A DNA stretch of 64,000 nucleotides from Sediminibacterium ginsengisoli (GCA_945901845.1 CAMDLR010000002.1:62001-126000), one strand, 5' to 3'; shown: positions 27,429-37,321, numbered from the stretch's first letter. Program-made: numbers and translations. The notes: generated by a model not told the origin, from the sequence alone.

Positions 27429-27443
27429 GTGTAATAATTACAC
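27429..27443. promoter_or_regulatory. Palindromic operator candidate upstream of the GH13/SusCDEF operon
   Basis: GTGTAATAATTACAC is a perfect 15-bp palindrome with a central unpaired base, 34 nt before the GH13 ATG. A second inverted repeat, TTTGGT and ACCAAA, lies just beside it (27409-27426). A -7-like CACATTTG on the minus strand overlaps both. The symmetry fits a dimeric regulator. Confidence 0.4.
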
Positions 27444-27552
27444 GAAGTAAATTTAACTCATTTTCGTTTATGTAGAAACGAGGAGCAATCCTATTTATTT
27501 ATTTTTAATATGTTTTTGGTTGATTTTTAATAGAAAAATTCTTTTACTACAT

Positions 27553-27580
27553 AAAAAATGCCGGATAATTATCCGGCATT
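27553..27580 (-). terminator. Rho-independent terminator of the beta-glucan PUL
   Basis: AATGCCGGAT-AATT-ATCCGGCATT (27557-27580) is followed on the minus strand by a run of T. It lies 41 nt past the stop of the last GH16 gene and separates the two PULs. Confidence 0.9.
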
Positions 27581-27621
27581 AACCAAAAACAGACCTAAAC
27601 AAATCTGTGGGGGTATATCAT

Positions 27622-28431
27622 CTATTGAAATATTTTCAGCCAGTCTACCTTCAATTGTGCCGGAAAAATGGCATCGTCTATTCCAAACTTGCCGCCTAGA
27701 TTTCCGCCAACAGCAATATTTAAAATCAAATGAAAGCTTTGATCAAATGGCCAAGCACCTGAACCATTATGCTCGTTTTTGAAAGTGTTGTATAATTTGT
27801 TGTCAATGTAAAAATCAATTTTTTCGGGGGTCCACTCAATTTCATAATCATGAAACTGCGTTGATAAATTTGGAACAATTAATGATGCTGTCCGTTGTGT
27901 TCCTATCATACCATTGTACCGCTCTGTGTGCACACTACCAAATGCGGAGTCTGGCGCAAAACCAACTGCTTCTAAAATATCTACCTCGCCACTTTTAGGC
28001 CACTCACCATACACTTTATTGGTTGGCAAAATCCATCCAGCAGGCCACAACCCTTTACCAGTAGGTACTTGAGCCCTTATCACCATACGACCGTACTTCC
28101 AATCACCTTTGTTTTTTGTAACAAGTCTAGCAGAGGTATAATTCGAGCCTTCAAATTTTTCTTTGCGTGCTTCGATAATTAAATATCCATTTTCTACGCG
28201 CGCATTTTCTTTGCGTGCATTCGTATAATATTGAGCCTCATTATTTCCCCATCCACAAATTCTGGGACAACCTGTGCCAATATCATAATTCCATTTTGTA
28301 GAATCCGGCAAACCATTTACCAAAAAATTGTCTTGCCATACTAACTTGGTATATGTTCTTTTTTGCGCTTGAGTTGAAAAAGCAACAATCGCCAAAATTA
28401 AAATCAACCCTATATTTCGAAACGTACGCAT
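27622..28431 (-). CDS. GH16 endo-beta-1,3-glucanase-like (laminarinase type)
   Basis: A 269-residue secreted GH16 enzyme. Signal peptide 1-22, the catalytic block SGEVDILEAVG with Glu149, Asp151 and Glu154, the aromatic substrate strand GLWPAGWILP, and the C-terminal FHLILNIAVGGNLGG, all typical of laminarinases. It has no accessory domain. It follows a second GH16 gene by 20 nt and is the last gene before the PUL terminator. The two GH16 proteins align along their whole catalytic domain and are tandem paralogues, though clearly diverged. Confidence 0.92.
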   Translation of the reverse strand: MRTFRNIGLILILAIVAFSTQAQKRTYTKLVWQDNFLVNGLPDSTKWNYDIGTGCPRICGWGNNEAQYYTNARKENARVENGYLIIEARKEKFEGSNYTSARLVTKNKGDWKYGRMVIRAQVPTGKGLWPAGWILPTNKVYGEWPKSGEVDILEAVGFAPDSAFGSVHTERYNGMIGTQRTASLIVPNLSTQFHDYEIEWTPEKIDFYIDNKLYNTFKNEHNGSGAWPFDQSFHLILNIAVGGNLGGKFGIDDAIFPAQLKVDWLKIFQ

Positions 28432-28451
28432 AAATTAATTGTATTAAAGTT

Positions 28452-29477
28452 CTACTGATACACCCGCACATAATCCACCTCGTAGGTGGTAGTGGTAAAG
28501 CCAGCATCGACAGGCCCTCCAAAGTTTCCACCCATGGCTAAATTTAAAAGCACAAAAAAGTTCTGATTAAAAGGCAAGGTATTGTTGTTGGCAAAAGAAT
28601 AAAAAAGGACGTCATCAATATAGAATTTGATAGAAACGGCGGTCCATTCACAAGTATACACATGAAATTCAGTGGTTGCGCCCGTAATAACTTTGGTTCC
28701 TCCTACTGCATTGCCACCAAAATTACCTGGATAATGCAGGGTTCCGTATATTTTATTGACGTCGCTTCCTTTGTGTTCCATGATATCAATTTCACCACAG
28801 TTTGGCCAGTTTACCGTATTAATATTAGCGCCTAACATCCATGCAGCGGGCCAGGTTCCAACACCAACTGGTAATTTTGCACGCACTTCAACTTTTCCGT
28901 ACTTAAATGAAAATTTATCTTTTGTTAGAAGCCTAGCAGAAGTGTAAGCACTTCCACTATAATTCTCTTTTTTAGCAATGATTTTTAAAGTGCCATTGGA
29001 TACAATGGCGTTATCGGTTCTGTTGGTATAATACTGTAACTCTGCATTACCCCATCCACCTGCACCAAGGTCATAATTCCATTTTGCAGGATTAGGAGCA
29101 CCTGGGGCATCAAATTCATCAGACCAAATTAATGACTGCGCCACTGTTACAGAAACATCAACTGATTTAGATATCGTTTGTCCCGCAGTACTTTTTGCAA
29201 TAACGTTGACTTTATAATTTCCGGATGCCGGATATTTATACATAACAGTGCCTGATGGAACCGTTTGAAAAATACCGTTTCCAAAATCATACTCATAGGT
29301 TGCTGCATTTGTAGCAGACGCTACAAAATTTACATTCCCACTATTGTCAGCATTAATAGTTGCCGTTACTGTTAAATTAGTAGGCGCAGGATTTACAACA
29401 GGTGTATCACCTTTTGAGCAGGACCCAAAAAATGATACACCTATTAATAAAATCCACAATAAAGAAGATAAACGCAC
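28452..29477 (-). CDS. PKD-GH16 beta-glucanase lipoprotein, GTG start
   Basis: A 341-residue lipoprotein (GVSFFGSCSKG) starting at GTG. A PKD domain spans about 35-110 (YEYDFGNGIFQTVPSGTVMYKYPASGNYKVNV) and precedes the GH16 domain. Catalytic residues Glu229, Asp231 and Glu234 lie in NCGEIDIMEHKG, with GTWPAAWMLG and FFVLLNLAMGGNFGG. The lipid anchor suggests surface attachment, so this enzyme probably makes the first cuts in the polymer, with the soluble paralogue acting on the products (inference). It lies 9 nt after the PKD lipoprotein gene. Confidence 0.92.
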   Translation of the reverse strand: MRLSSLLWILLIGVSFFGSCSKGDTPVVNPAPTNLTVTATINADNSGNVNFVASATNAATYEYDFGNGIFQTVPSGTVMYKYPASGNYKVNVIAKSTAGQTISKSVDVSVTVAQSLIWSDEFDAPGAPNPAKWNYDLGAGGWGNAELQYYTNRTDNAIVSNGTLKIIAKKENYSGSAYTSARLLTKDKFSFKYGKVEVRAKLPVGVGTWPAAWMLGANINTVNWPNCGEIDIMEHKGSDVNKIYGTLHYPGNFGGNAVGGTKVITGATTEFHVYTCEWTAVSIKFYIDDVLFYSFANNNTLPFNQNFFVLLNLAMGGNFGGPVDAGFTTTTYEVDYVRVYQ

Positions 29478-29486
29478 TTTAAAAAT

Positions 29487-30383
29487 TTATTTTGCTTTCA
29501 ACTTTTGATACCAAGAGTTACCATCGGCACCAATATTTCTTAAATGAATACTTGTAGCTGTTGCACCCAAAATTTCATACGTAGTACCGCCAGTTCCAAA
29601 GTTGATAATACCATTACCTGGAACCATAAATTGAATTCTAGTAGATACAGCAGGTGTAGAAGTAGAAGTAGCATCCATAAATGCTAATTTTTTAGTGCCT
29701 GTCGTAACAATGTTAAAACATGCATCACCACCGCTAAATCCATAAAATGCACTAGCAGCACCAATAGAAAATGACTGACCTTTATTATTGATTGTCATTG
29801 AAATATTGTTGAGCGCATCTTTAGAAAAAGTGATCTCGTCATCATAGGCACAAGCTTCTCTAGAATTAGGTGTTGCTGCATACCAAATAGGCCCAAAACC
29901 ATCAGCAGGTCCTACACCAAAATGACCAGGCGCTTCTTTATCTGTGATCCAAGTACGAGAACCTGTTCCAGTAAGTGCATCTAAAATTGCTTGCGGAATA
30001 GTAAAGGCAACAAATACGGTTACTTTTTTACTAATTACAGAAATAGCACCACCCGTACCAACGGCACGAACGGTAATGGTGTAGTCATTAACGCCTGGTG
30101 TTGGATACTTGTAAGTAATGGCACCAGAAGGAACCACTTGTGTTTTGCCGTCACCGAAATCAATATTGTACGTTAAAGCATCTGTTGCTTTTGTTGTAAT
30201 AGTAACAGTTCCTGTACCATTACCATTTGGATTTGCTACATCTTGGCCTGCTACTGCAGTAGTGAGTGTTAGGCCTGTTGGCGTTTTAACATTACCAAAA
30301 CTATATTCGGTTTTTTTACAAGAAATAAACCCAATGGTTGTGATAAACAAAACCGCAACAATATATTTTAAATTATTTTTCAT
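29487..30383 (-). CDS. PKD-domain lipoprotein of the beta-glucan PUL
   Basis: A 298-residue lipoprotein (MKNNLKYIVAVLFITTIGFISCKK). I use the ATG at 30383; the track start at 30401 is TTG. A PKD domain lies at about 45-130 (LTYNIDFGDGKTQVVPSGAITYKYPTPGVNDYTI). The C-terminal part has GSRTWITDKEAPGHFGVGPADGFGPIWYAA, a tryptophan-rich segment also seen in PUL-encoded surface glycan-binding proteins. No catalytic motif is visible. Sits between the SGBP-like protein and the GH16 genes, so a binding role is inferred. Confidence 0.75.
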   Translation of the reverse strand: MKNNLKYIVAVLFITTIGFISCKKTEYSFGNVKTPTGLTLTTAVAGQDVANPNGNGTGTVTITTKATDALTYNIDFGDGKTQVVPSGAITYKYPTPGVNDYTITVRAVGTGGAISVISKKVTVFVAFTIPQAILDALTGTGSRTWITDKEAPGHFGVGPADGFGPIWYAATPNSREACAYDDEITFSKDALNNISMTINNKGQSFSIGAASAFYGFSGGDACFNIVTTGTKKLAFMDATSTSTPAVSTRIQFMVPGNGIINFGTGGTTYEILGATATSIHLRNIGADGNSWYQKLKAK

Positions 30384-30402
30384 AATTGTAGGTTTTATCA
30401 AA

Positions 30403-32481
30403 TTAATTTAAGGTGATATCATCAAATAAGAAAGTAAAGTTTGCAGAGCCATCACCAACTGTTCCTAAATCAAAAATCAAAACAATTTTTTGGTAGGTTC
30501 TAGCAGTATTGATAGCGCTATAGTCAAACGTTAATGTTTCCCAAGCACCGGCAACGGTAGTTGTTACTTCTTTCTCAAAACTAATGCCACCATCATTTTG
30601 GTTTTCAACTTTTAATAAAAGCTTAGCCCCCACTCTTGGAGAAAATACTTTTACTTTAAATGTTTTTGAAGTTGAGAAATCAATTGGAGCTGCTAAACCA
30701 ATCCAGCTTCCGCCCCAAATTTGACCTGCATTTTTAACCATCCTGCCCACTTTAGCACTTGTGTTACTACCGCCAGATTGAGGATTGTTAATAACTGTTG
30801 CAACACCACCATCAAAATCATTGAAAGTGTATGATAGTGAACTAGATTCAAATGTTAAAGGAAGACTTACCGTTTCTACAAAATTAGTTGCTAATTTTTT
30901 AACATCATCCCAATAAAAAACTTTACCGTTTCCGCTATTTCCAAAATCAAAGAATATTGACGCCATCGTAAAGGTATAGGTTGCATTAAATGCAGCAGTA
31001 CCAGGCGCTTGGTTGTTAAAATCAAAAATCAATGTTTCCCAAGCACCCGCAACAGTTGTTGTTGCAAATGTTTCTACAGAACGAGTAGGGTTGGTATGGT
31101 CTTCTACTTTTAATAAAACTTTAAGGCCCGCCGCTGGAGAATAAACGCGTACGCTCATTTGAGAAGCAGCAGCTGTTAAAGGAATGGCCGTTGCAAAACC
31201 AGTATTGGTTCCAATGGTCGTACCCGCCCAAGTTTCTGCACCATTAACTTTGGTTGTTTTTTTAACATTATTATTTGGATTGGTAGGATCTACCGCATCT
31301 ACTGTTTGGTTGTTACCAAAATCAGTTACCGTATAATTAACACCAGCCACATCAAATGTTACAGGTAAATCAATTCTAGAATTTGGCATTGCATCTGTAA
31401 GTCTAAAATCATCCATGTAAAAAGTGAAATTAGCAGAGCCATCACCAGGTGTGCCATTATCAAAAATTACAACGATGTTGTGGTACGCATTAGAGGTATT
31501 AATGGTTCTATAATCGAACGCTAAATCTTCCCATGCATTAGCAACTGTTGTTACTACTTCTTTTTCAAAAGCAATTGATCCGTTACCTGCATTTTCAACC
31601 TTGAGCAATACTTTAGCACCCACTCTTGGAGAAAATACTTTCATACGAAACACTTTATTGGCAGAAAAGTCGATAGGTCCACCAAGGCCAATCCAGCTTC
31701 CACCCCATGGATCACCTGCATTTTTTACCATTTTAGCCACTTTAGTAGATGCATTTGCAGCATTGCTATGTGGATTTGCAACAACTGTTACATTTCCACC
31801 ACTAAAATCATTCCAAGCATAATTGATTGAAGTAGACTCAAAAGTAATAGGTAATACAACAGGGTCTACAATCGTAATCACTTTTGTAAAAGTTGTTGTT
31901 GCAGCGCCACCACTTAATGCTACCACTCTAACCGTGTAAGCACCTGTTTTTGCATATACTTTAGAAATCGTTTGTCCTTCTAAAAAATTAGTTGGGACTT
32001 CATTCGCAACATCTCCAAAATAAACCTGAAAGAAAGTTTCATACAAAGCTTTTGCAGAAACATTTACTTTGTATTTATTAGCAGGATCAATAACTGCTGT
32101 TACCTCTAAATTTTCAGGGGCTTTAAAAGTTACGGTTAACTTTTGAGTTACAGTTGTAGAAACACCTGCAACGTTAGTGCCGGTAATTTTTACATCATAC
32201 ACGCCTTCTGGATATACTTTTGAAGTACTGCCACCAGGTAATACCTTAACGGGTCCAGCAGTTCCATGACCGTAAGCAATTTCAAAGCTCGCAACCCCTT
32301 CGCCGTTTGGTGTAATGGTTACAAGTCCTGTATTGTCTTGGGTGATGCTAAACATAGCGCCCAATTTTGCAGATGCTGCAGTCGTTTGAACGAAAGCTAC
32401 ATCATCATTGATTTCTTTTTTACATCCTGAGAATGTAGCAATGAGTATCAAGCAACTCAATAAATATTTTAATGTTTTCAT
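30403..32481 (-). CDS. Multidomain surface glycan-binding protein with three related carbohydrate-binding-like modules
   Basis: A 692-residue lipoprotein (ILIATFSGCKKE). Two PKD/Ig-like domains (about 30-210) carry YPEGVYDVKITGTNV and YAKTGAYTVRVVALSG. Three modules of about 155-160 residues follow, starting LPITFES, LPVTFDV and LPLTFES. Modules 1 and 3 are very similar (both WGGSWIGL, FSPRVGAKxLLKVEN, GDGSANFTF), while module 2 has diverged. They look like beta-sandwich binding modules. Its place right after SusC/SusD marks it as the surface glycan-binding protein of this PUL. It ends 19 nt before the PKD lipoprotein start. Confidence 0.8.
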   Translation of the reverse strand: MKTLKYLLSCLILIATFSGCKKEINDDVAFVQTTAASAKLGAMFSITQDNTGLVTITPNGEGVASFEIAYGHGTAGPVKVLPGGSTSKVYPEGVYDVKITGTNVAGVSTTVTQKLTVTFKAPENLEVTAVIDPANKYKVNVSAKALYETFFQVYFGDVANEVPTNFLEGQTISKVYAKTGAYTVRVVALSGGAATTTFTKVITIVDPVVLPITFESTSINYAWNDFSGGNVTVVANPHSNAANASTKVAKMVKNAGDPWGGSWIGLGGPIDFSANKVFRMKVFSPRVGAKVLLKVENAGNGSIAFEKEVVTTVANAWEDLAFDYRTINTSNAYHNIVVIFDNGTPGDGSANFTFYMDDFRLTDAMPNSRIDLPVTFDVAGVNYTVTDFGNNQTVDAVDPTNPNNNVKKTTKVNGAETWAGTTIGTNTGFATAIPLTAAASQMSVRVYSPAAGLKVLLKVEDHTNPTRSVETFATTTVAGAWETLIFDFNNQAPGTAAFNATYTFTMASIFFDFGNSGNGKVFYWDDVKKLATNFVETVSLPLTFESSSLSYTFNDFDGGVATVINNPQSGGSNTSAKVGRMVKNAGQIWGGSWIGLAAPIDFSTSKTFKVKVFSPRVGAKLLLKVENQNDGGISFEKEVTTTVAGAWETLTFDYSAINTARTYQKIVLIFDLGTVGDGSANFTFLFDDITLN

Positions 32482-32512
32482 ACTATTTAATTCAATAGAT
32501 TATACAATGAGG

Positions 32513-34024
32513 TTAATATCCAGCATTTTGGGTTAAACCAGAAATATCAACCTCTTGTTGAGGTATTGGGAACACTTCATGTTTATTAACTTTAAAGCCA
32601 GTAATTTTTGAAGCAGCAAGTCCAGTTCTAACAAGGTCAAAGAAACGATCTCCTTCCATTGCAAGTTCTAGTCGACGCTCATCCCAAATTGCTTGACGAA
32701 GTGCGGTTCCGGTTGCAGTAATATTATTAGAAGCATTACCAAATGCTCTTTGTCTTACTTGATTTAAATAACCTTGCGCTTTAGCATCATTAGGTGCAGT
32801 GGCTCTATTAAAGGCTTCTGCCGCCATTAATAAAACATCCGAGTAACGAATGATTCTGAAATTGTTGAGGTAGTTTAATTCTACTTGACCAGAAGTTTCT
32901 CCTTTACGTGGTAAATACTTTTGATTGTATAACCCGGTATTTTTAAATGGAGCCACTTGATAGGTAATATTAAGTGATGGATTTGCTGCTTTATAAGCTT
33001 CAATATCTAATACCGTTACGGTTTTACGCTTATCACCCGCAGCATAAGCAGCTGCTAAATTTTGCGTAGGTAAATTGGTACTCCAACCTGCCGCATAAGG
33101 CATTTGAGCAGAACCATTTAAGCCTCTAATACCACACTGTTGAATGGCATAGTTACCTTGGCCACGTGTTGCTCCACCCCAGTTATAGTATGGAGATACA
33201 TTAGAATATTGAATTTCAAAAACAGATTCAGATCCGTTTTCACCGCTTGCTAAATACATAGCACCAAAATCAGAAACGAGTGTAAATGCGTTTGCAGTGA
33301 TAACACTCTCTAACGCAGTTGCAGCTGCATCAAATTTATTTTGATAGAGGTATACTTTTCCAAGTAAGGCTTGTGCAGCGTACTTTGTAATTCTACCTTT
33401 TTGAACTTGAACTGCCGGAAGTGCTGTAACAGCAGCGGTTAAATCCGCTTCAATTTGCTTGTATACATCCGCTTTAGGAGAACGCTTTAAGCTTTTTGAT
33501 TGTGCAAGACTTAAACGCTTGTCTGTGAAAAGAGGTACATCACCAAACATACGTACAAGTGTAAAGTAGTAGTAGGCGCGTAAGAAATGAACTTCGCCAT
33601 ACAATGCTTCTTTACCAGCAAACTCAATTTTTTCACCCGCTAAATTAGCCGCTTTATTCTGCGTCATATAGTTGGCACGGTTAACACCTTCGTATGCAGA
33701 AACCCAGATTTCTTGTAGGGTTCCGTTTACAGGTGTGTGCGTATAATCGTCAATTTGTTGTAACGATAAAACGTCGGAAGCATTTTCTCCACCAGACACT
33801 GCATTATCAGATGCAATATCACCAATAGGCACTACTTGGTTAATCCATTGTAGTGGCGTGTATACGCTAACCAACATATTTCTGTAATCAGATGCTGACT
33901 TTAAATAGTCTTGCTCTGTGATCACAAAATCTTCGTGAGGATTGTAATCGACCCACTTTGTACAAGATATAAGCGTGGTAATAACTAAAACCAGGCCTAC
34001 TATTTTTATTGAATTGATCTTCAT
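32513..34024 (-). CDS. SusD/RagB-family lipoprotein of the beta-glucan PUL
   Basis: A 503-residue SusD homologue: lipoprotein signal (VITTLISCTKWVDYNP), RAYYYFTLVRMFGDVPLFTDKR in the helical core, WDERRLELAMEGDRFFDLVRTG near the end and the family tail ISGLTQNAGY. It pairs with the SusC gene 24 nt upstream. Divergence from the other SusD in this window is large, which supports a different glycan. Confidence 0.93.
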   Translation of the reverse strand: MKINSIKIVGLVLVITTLISCTKWVDYNPHEDFVITEQDYLKSASDYRNMLVSVYTPLQWINQVVPIGDIASDNAVSGGENASDVLSLQQIDDYTHTPVNGTLQEIWVSAYEGVNRANYMTQNKAANLAGEKIEFAGKEALYGEVHFLRAYYYFTLVRMFGDVPLFTDKRLSLAQSKSLKRSPKADVYKQIEADLTAAVTALPAVQVQKGRITKYAAQALLGKVYLYQNKFDAAATALESVITANAFTLVSDFGAMYLASGENGSESVFEIQYSNVSPYYNWGGATRGQGNYAIQQCGIRGLNGSAQMPYAAGWSTNLPTQNLAAAYAAGDKRKTVTVLDIEAYKAANPSLNITYQVAPFKNTGLYNQKYLPRKGETSGQVELNYLNNFRIIRYSDVLLMAAEAFNRATAPNDAKAQGYLNQVRQRAFGNASNNITATGTALRQAIWDERRLELAMEGDRFFDLVRTGLAASKITGFKVNKHEVFPIPQQEVDISGLTQNAGY

Positions 34025-34048
34025 AATTGTATATTTAAGTAGTGAAGA

Positions 34049-37000
34049 TTATAGTTTAATATCAAAGCCAAATGCAAATGTTCTGGCTTGAGGATATGCA
34101 CCACGATCGATACCTGTATCTAAAATGCCACCCGCAATTTCTGGATCAAATCCAGTATATTTTGTAAATACAAAAGCATTTTTTACTTGTGCATATACGC
34201 GAATACTGTTGAACCACTTTTTAGAAGCTGGCGTATTAAAGGTGTAACCGAGTTGAATATTCTTAATTTTCAAGAAAGAACCATCTTCGACATATCTGTC
34301 TGATACTCTAATATTACTATTTGCATCCACAAAAGAATATCTTGGTAAGCGTGCATCGTTTGTTGTACCCTCACCAGTCCAACGACCTAGTACAGAACGG
34401 TCTTTATTAGAGAAGTTAGCATTACGCTCATATGCTCGATAAATATCGTTACCTACAGAAGCATATAAGAATGTATTGAAATCGAAATTCTTGTAGCTCA
34501 AATTAAAGCTCCAACCCATTGTAAACTTAGGGAATGGATTACCAATATTTGTTTGGTCTGATGCATTGATAACACCATCACCATTCATATCTACATACTT
34601 GATGTCACCAGGTTGCGCACCTGCTTGTTTAGGTGAAGCTGCAACGTCTGCGGCGTTTTGGAAAAGACCTGCTGTTTTGTAGCCATAAAAATAACCTGGT
34701 GCAAATCCTTTTTCAAATACAGTAACACTTTGTGATTGACCATTAAAGTAAAACCCACCTAAGATTTTAGCAGTACCATTATCGTTGGTTGCAGTTACTA
34801 AATTAGTTGCAGTTGTGAAAGTCAATGCTGTATTGAATTTCAAATTTTTACCAATAGATTCGTTGTAATTTAAAGTGAAGTCAAAACCACTTGTTTTAGT
34901 AGCACCAATATTTGCAATTGGACTAGGAACTGTTCCTAAATACAATGAAGCAGCTGGGGTAAATAATAAACCATCCACTGTTTTTTGGAAATAGTCAGCG
35001 TTTAAAGAAACCTTATTATTAAGCACAACTAAATCAAAACCAATGTTTGATTGAATTTGCTTTTCCCATCTCAACGTAGTATTTGCAGAAGAACCTACTG
35101 TAGAACCTGGATAGAAAACATCATTAAATGTATATCCATTACTATTTGCAGTAGATCCGTAGCTTGGTCCACCAGTAACAATGCTCACAAATTGTGGGTT
35201 AACATTTTCGTTACCAATACTACCATAACTACCTCTAATTTTTAGTTGATCTACCCAGTTTGCCTTAAAGAATTTTTCTTTAGAAACAACCCATCCAAGA
35301 GATCCAGAATAGAAGTTACCAAATTTATTATCTACACCAAATGCATATGACCCGTCTCTACGTGCACTAAATGAAGCTAAATATTTGTCTTGGTAATCGT
35401 AGTTGATACGAGAAAAATAAGAGAGGTTTCTTCTAAAATATTGATAGTAGTACCCAGCTAAAGCATTGGTATTAGTAGCGATATTATTCCCTGTGGCAGC
35501 CGTAAAGTCTGCAAATTCCCAACTATTAAATGGAACATCTTGACGAGTAGCACCAGCCGCATTACCACTCACTTTTGCTAAAGAAAAACCAAGCACGGTT
35601 TCAAAATTATGATCCTGCTTTAATTTAAAATTATAGTTTGCAAAAGACTCCCAAGTATAATTGAAGTTGCTCACTTTTTCGTGTGCAACACTATTAAATC
35701 TACCCACAACTGTTGAACCATCTGCGTTCATTGAATTGTCTACGTTTAATGGGCCGTAAAATACAAGCGGGTTAAAACTTTTAGCATTACCATCATATTT
35801 TGTATAACCAAAACGTGAAGACAATGTAAGGTTGTTTAAAACCTTGTATTGTAACTCAAATTTTCCGTAGATTTTAGACCCTACATTTGAATTATAGGTA
35901 TTCTCTAATTTTGTAAGTGGGTTAAAAATTTCAGACAATAATAAATTACTGAATCCATATTTACCCGCTGTGTTAGGCACATTATTTAATACGCTAACAG
36001 TTGGATCAAAATTAATCGCACTTCCAATAACACTATTAAATGAATTCTCTTGGATTCCTTTAGAGTTCAAAGTAACGCCTGTAGTATTTAATAAGAACTT
36101 TAGTTTCTTAGAAATATCAAAAGTTAGGTTGGCAGAAAAGTTGCCTCTATCAAAACGAGATTTATCATTTCCTCCTACAATACCACCTTGGGTTAAATAA
36201 CCCGCAGATAAAAAGTAGGTCATATTTTCACTACCGCCTTGAGCTGCAATCGTATGAGATTGCAAAGCAGCTCTTTTAAATATTTGGTCTTGCCAATTGG
36301 TACCTACACCTAATAAAGATAGGTTTGGAAACACAATAGGGCCACCTGCAGTAGTACTACCTTCATTAATCATGGCACCATACTCTGTTGCATTTAATAC
36401 ACCTAGGGTATTCATGACTTCTTGTACACCATAGTTACTATTAATAGTAATAGCTGCTTTTTGGTTTTTTCTACCGCCTTTGGTGGTAACCACAATGACA
36501 CCATTACCACCTTTAACTCCAAATATGGCCGTGGTAGCAGCATCTTTTAATACGTTAATTGACTCAATGTCTGCTGCGTTGATTGCATTAAGATCAGTGA
36601 GTGTTTGAGGCACACCATCAATAATTACAACTGGATCGGTACCAGAAAAAGAAGGAATACCTCTAATTAATACAGTTGGCTTAGAACCAGGTGATCCAGA
36701 TTGGATAACGTTAACACCAGACGCCTTACCCTGTAAAGCCTCTTCCGTTCTTACGGGTTTTAGTTTTTCAATATCACTTGACTTTACTGTTGAAATAGCA
36801 CCAGATATTTTGGTCACCTTTTGGGTACCATAACCTACTACTACTACATCACCAAGTGTGTTTGCAGGATTTTGCTCTAAAGAAACCGCAACTTCACCTG
36901 CTTTTACTACCGTAACCTTGGAAGTAATTAAGCCTGTGTAAGTAATTTCTAGAACAGAACCTACAGCTGTGTTAAGTGAAAACCGGCCATTGGCATCGGT

Positions 37001-37165
37001 GAGGGCAAGTGATTTGCCCTTAATAGAAACAGAAGCGCCTACTAGCAATTCGCCAGTATTTTTGTTTTTGACACTACCGGTAACGGCAATTGATTGAGCG
37101 TAAAGCGTTTGTACGCCGAGCCCGAGCATCAAAACAAGGCACATAAGAATAAATCTTATTTTCAT
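34049..37165 (-). CDS. SusC/RagA-family TonB-dependent transporter of the beta-glucan PUL
   Basis: A 1038-residue transporter: signal peptide, carboxypeptidase-like domain (SIAVTGSVKNKNTGELLVGASVSIKG), the signature LGDVVVVGYGTQKVTKISGAIS, plug with DPVVIIDGVPQTL, and the barrel ending AFGFDIKL. It is first in its operon, behind a recognisable promoter, and divergent from the propeller/LuxR regulator. Laminarin or another beta-1,3-glucan is the likely cargo from the GH16 genes downstream. Confidence 0.95.
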   Translation of the reverse strand: MKIRFILMCLVLMLGLGVQTLYAQSIAVTGSVKNKNTGELLVGASVSIKGKSLALTDANGRFSLNTAVGSVLEITYTGLITSKVTVVKAGEVAVSLEQNPANTLGDVVVVGYGTQKVTKISGAISTVKSSDIEKLKPVRTEEALQGKASGVNVIQSGSPGSKPTVLIRGIPSFSGTDPVVIIDGVPQTLTDLNAINAADIESINVLKDAATTAIFGVKGGNGVIVVTTKGGRKNQKAAITINSNYGVQEVMNTLGVLNATEYGAMINEGSTTAGGPIVFPNLSLLGVGTNWQDQIFKRAALQSHTIAAQGGSENMTYFLSAGYLTQGGIVGGNDKSRFDRGNFSANLTFDISKKLKFLLNTTGVTLNSKGIQENSFNSVIGSAINFDPTVSVLNNVPNTAGKYGFSNLLLSEIFNPLTKLENTYNSNVGSKIYGKFELQYKVLNNLTLSSRFGYTKYDGNAKSFNPLVFYGPLNVDNSMNADGSTVVGRFNSVAHEKVSNFNYTWESFANYNFKLKQDHNFETVLGFSLAKVSGNAAGATRQDVPFNSWEFADFTAATGNNIATNTNALAGYYYQYFRRNLSYFSRINYDYQDKYLASFSARRDGSYAFGVDNKFGNFYSGSLGWVVSKEKFFKANWVDQLKIRGSYGSIGNENVNPQFVSIVTGGPSYGSTANSNGYTFNDVFYPGSTVGSSANTTLRWEKQIQSNIGFDLVVLNNKVSLNADYFQKTVDGLLFTPAASLYLGTVPSPIANIGATKTSGFDFTLNYNESIGKNLKFNTALTFTTATNLVTATNDNGTAKILGGFYFNGQSQSVTVFEKGFAPGYFYGYKTAGLFQNAADVAASPKQAGAQPGDIKYVDMNGDGVINASDQTNIGNPFPKFTMGWSFNLSYKNFDFNTFLYASVGNDIYRAYERNANFSNKDRSVLGRWTGEGTTNDARLPRYSFVDANSNIRVSDRYVEDGSFLKIKNIQLGYTFNTPASKKWFNSIRVYAQVKNAFVFTKYTGFDPEIAGGILDTGIDRGAYPQARTFAFGFDIKL

Positions 37166-37205
37166 AATGCAATCGTTTATGTGAAAGAAAAAAATGAACT
37201 TTTGG

Positions 37206-37235
37206 CAAGGTAAAAGTAGTCACAGATACTACAAA
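37206..37235 (-). promoter_or_regulatory. Promoter of the beta-glucan PUL
   Basis: On the minus strand TTTG (37235-37232) is followed by exactly 19 nt and TACCTTGC (37212-37205), close to TAnnTTTG but imperfect in the last bases. A weak -7 element fits an activator-dependent promoter. Its spacer holds the first ATACTACA element. Confidence 0.5.
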
Positions 37236-37321
37236 ATCTTTATTGTTTAACACTTCAATACTACATCACTATTTTTAACTAATTGATTATCAATAATATA
37301 AATTACTTCAATACTACATCA
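37226..37321. promoter_or_regulatory. Three phased ATACTACA elements between SusC and its regulator
   Basis: ATACTACA occurs at 37226-37233, 37258-37265 and 37311-37318. The last two are part of a 17-bp exact direct repeat, ACTTCAATACTACATCA (37252-37268, 37305-37321). Steps of 32 and 53 bp equal about 3 and 5 helical turns, so all sites face the same side of the DNA. Likely binding sites for the adjacent regulator (inference). Confidence 0.5.

Noticed and set aside
27557-27580. Perfect palindrome as an attachment site or operator
   Set aside because: It is followed by a T run on the minus strand right after the GH16 gene, so a terminator explains it.
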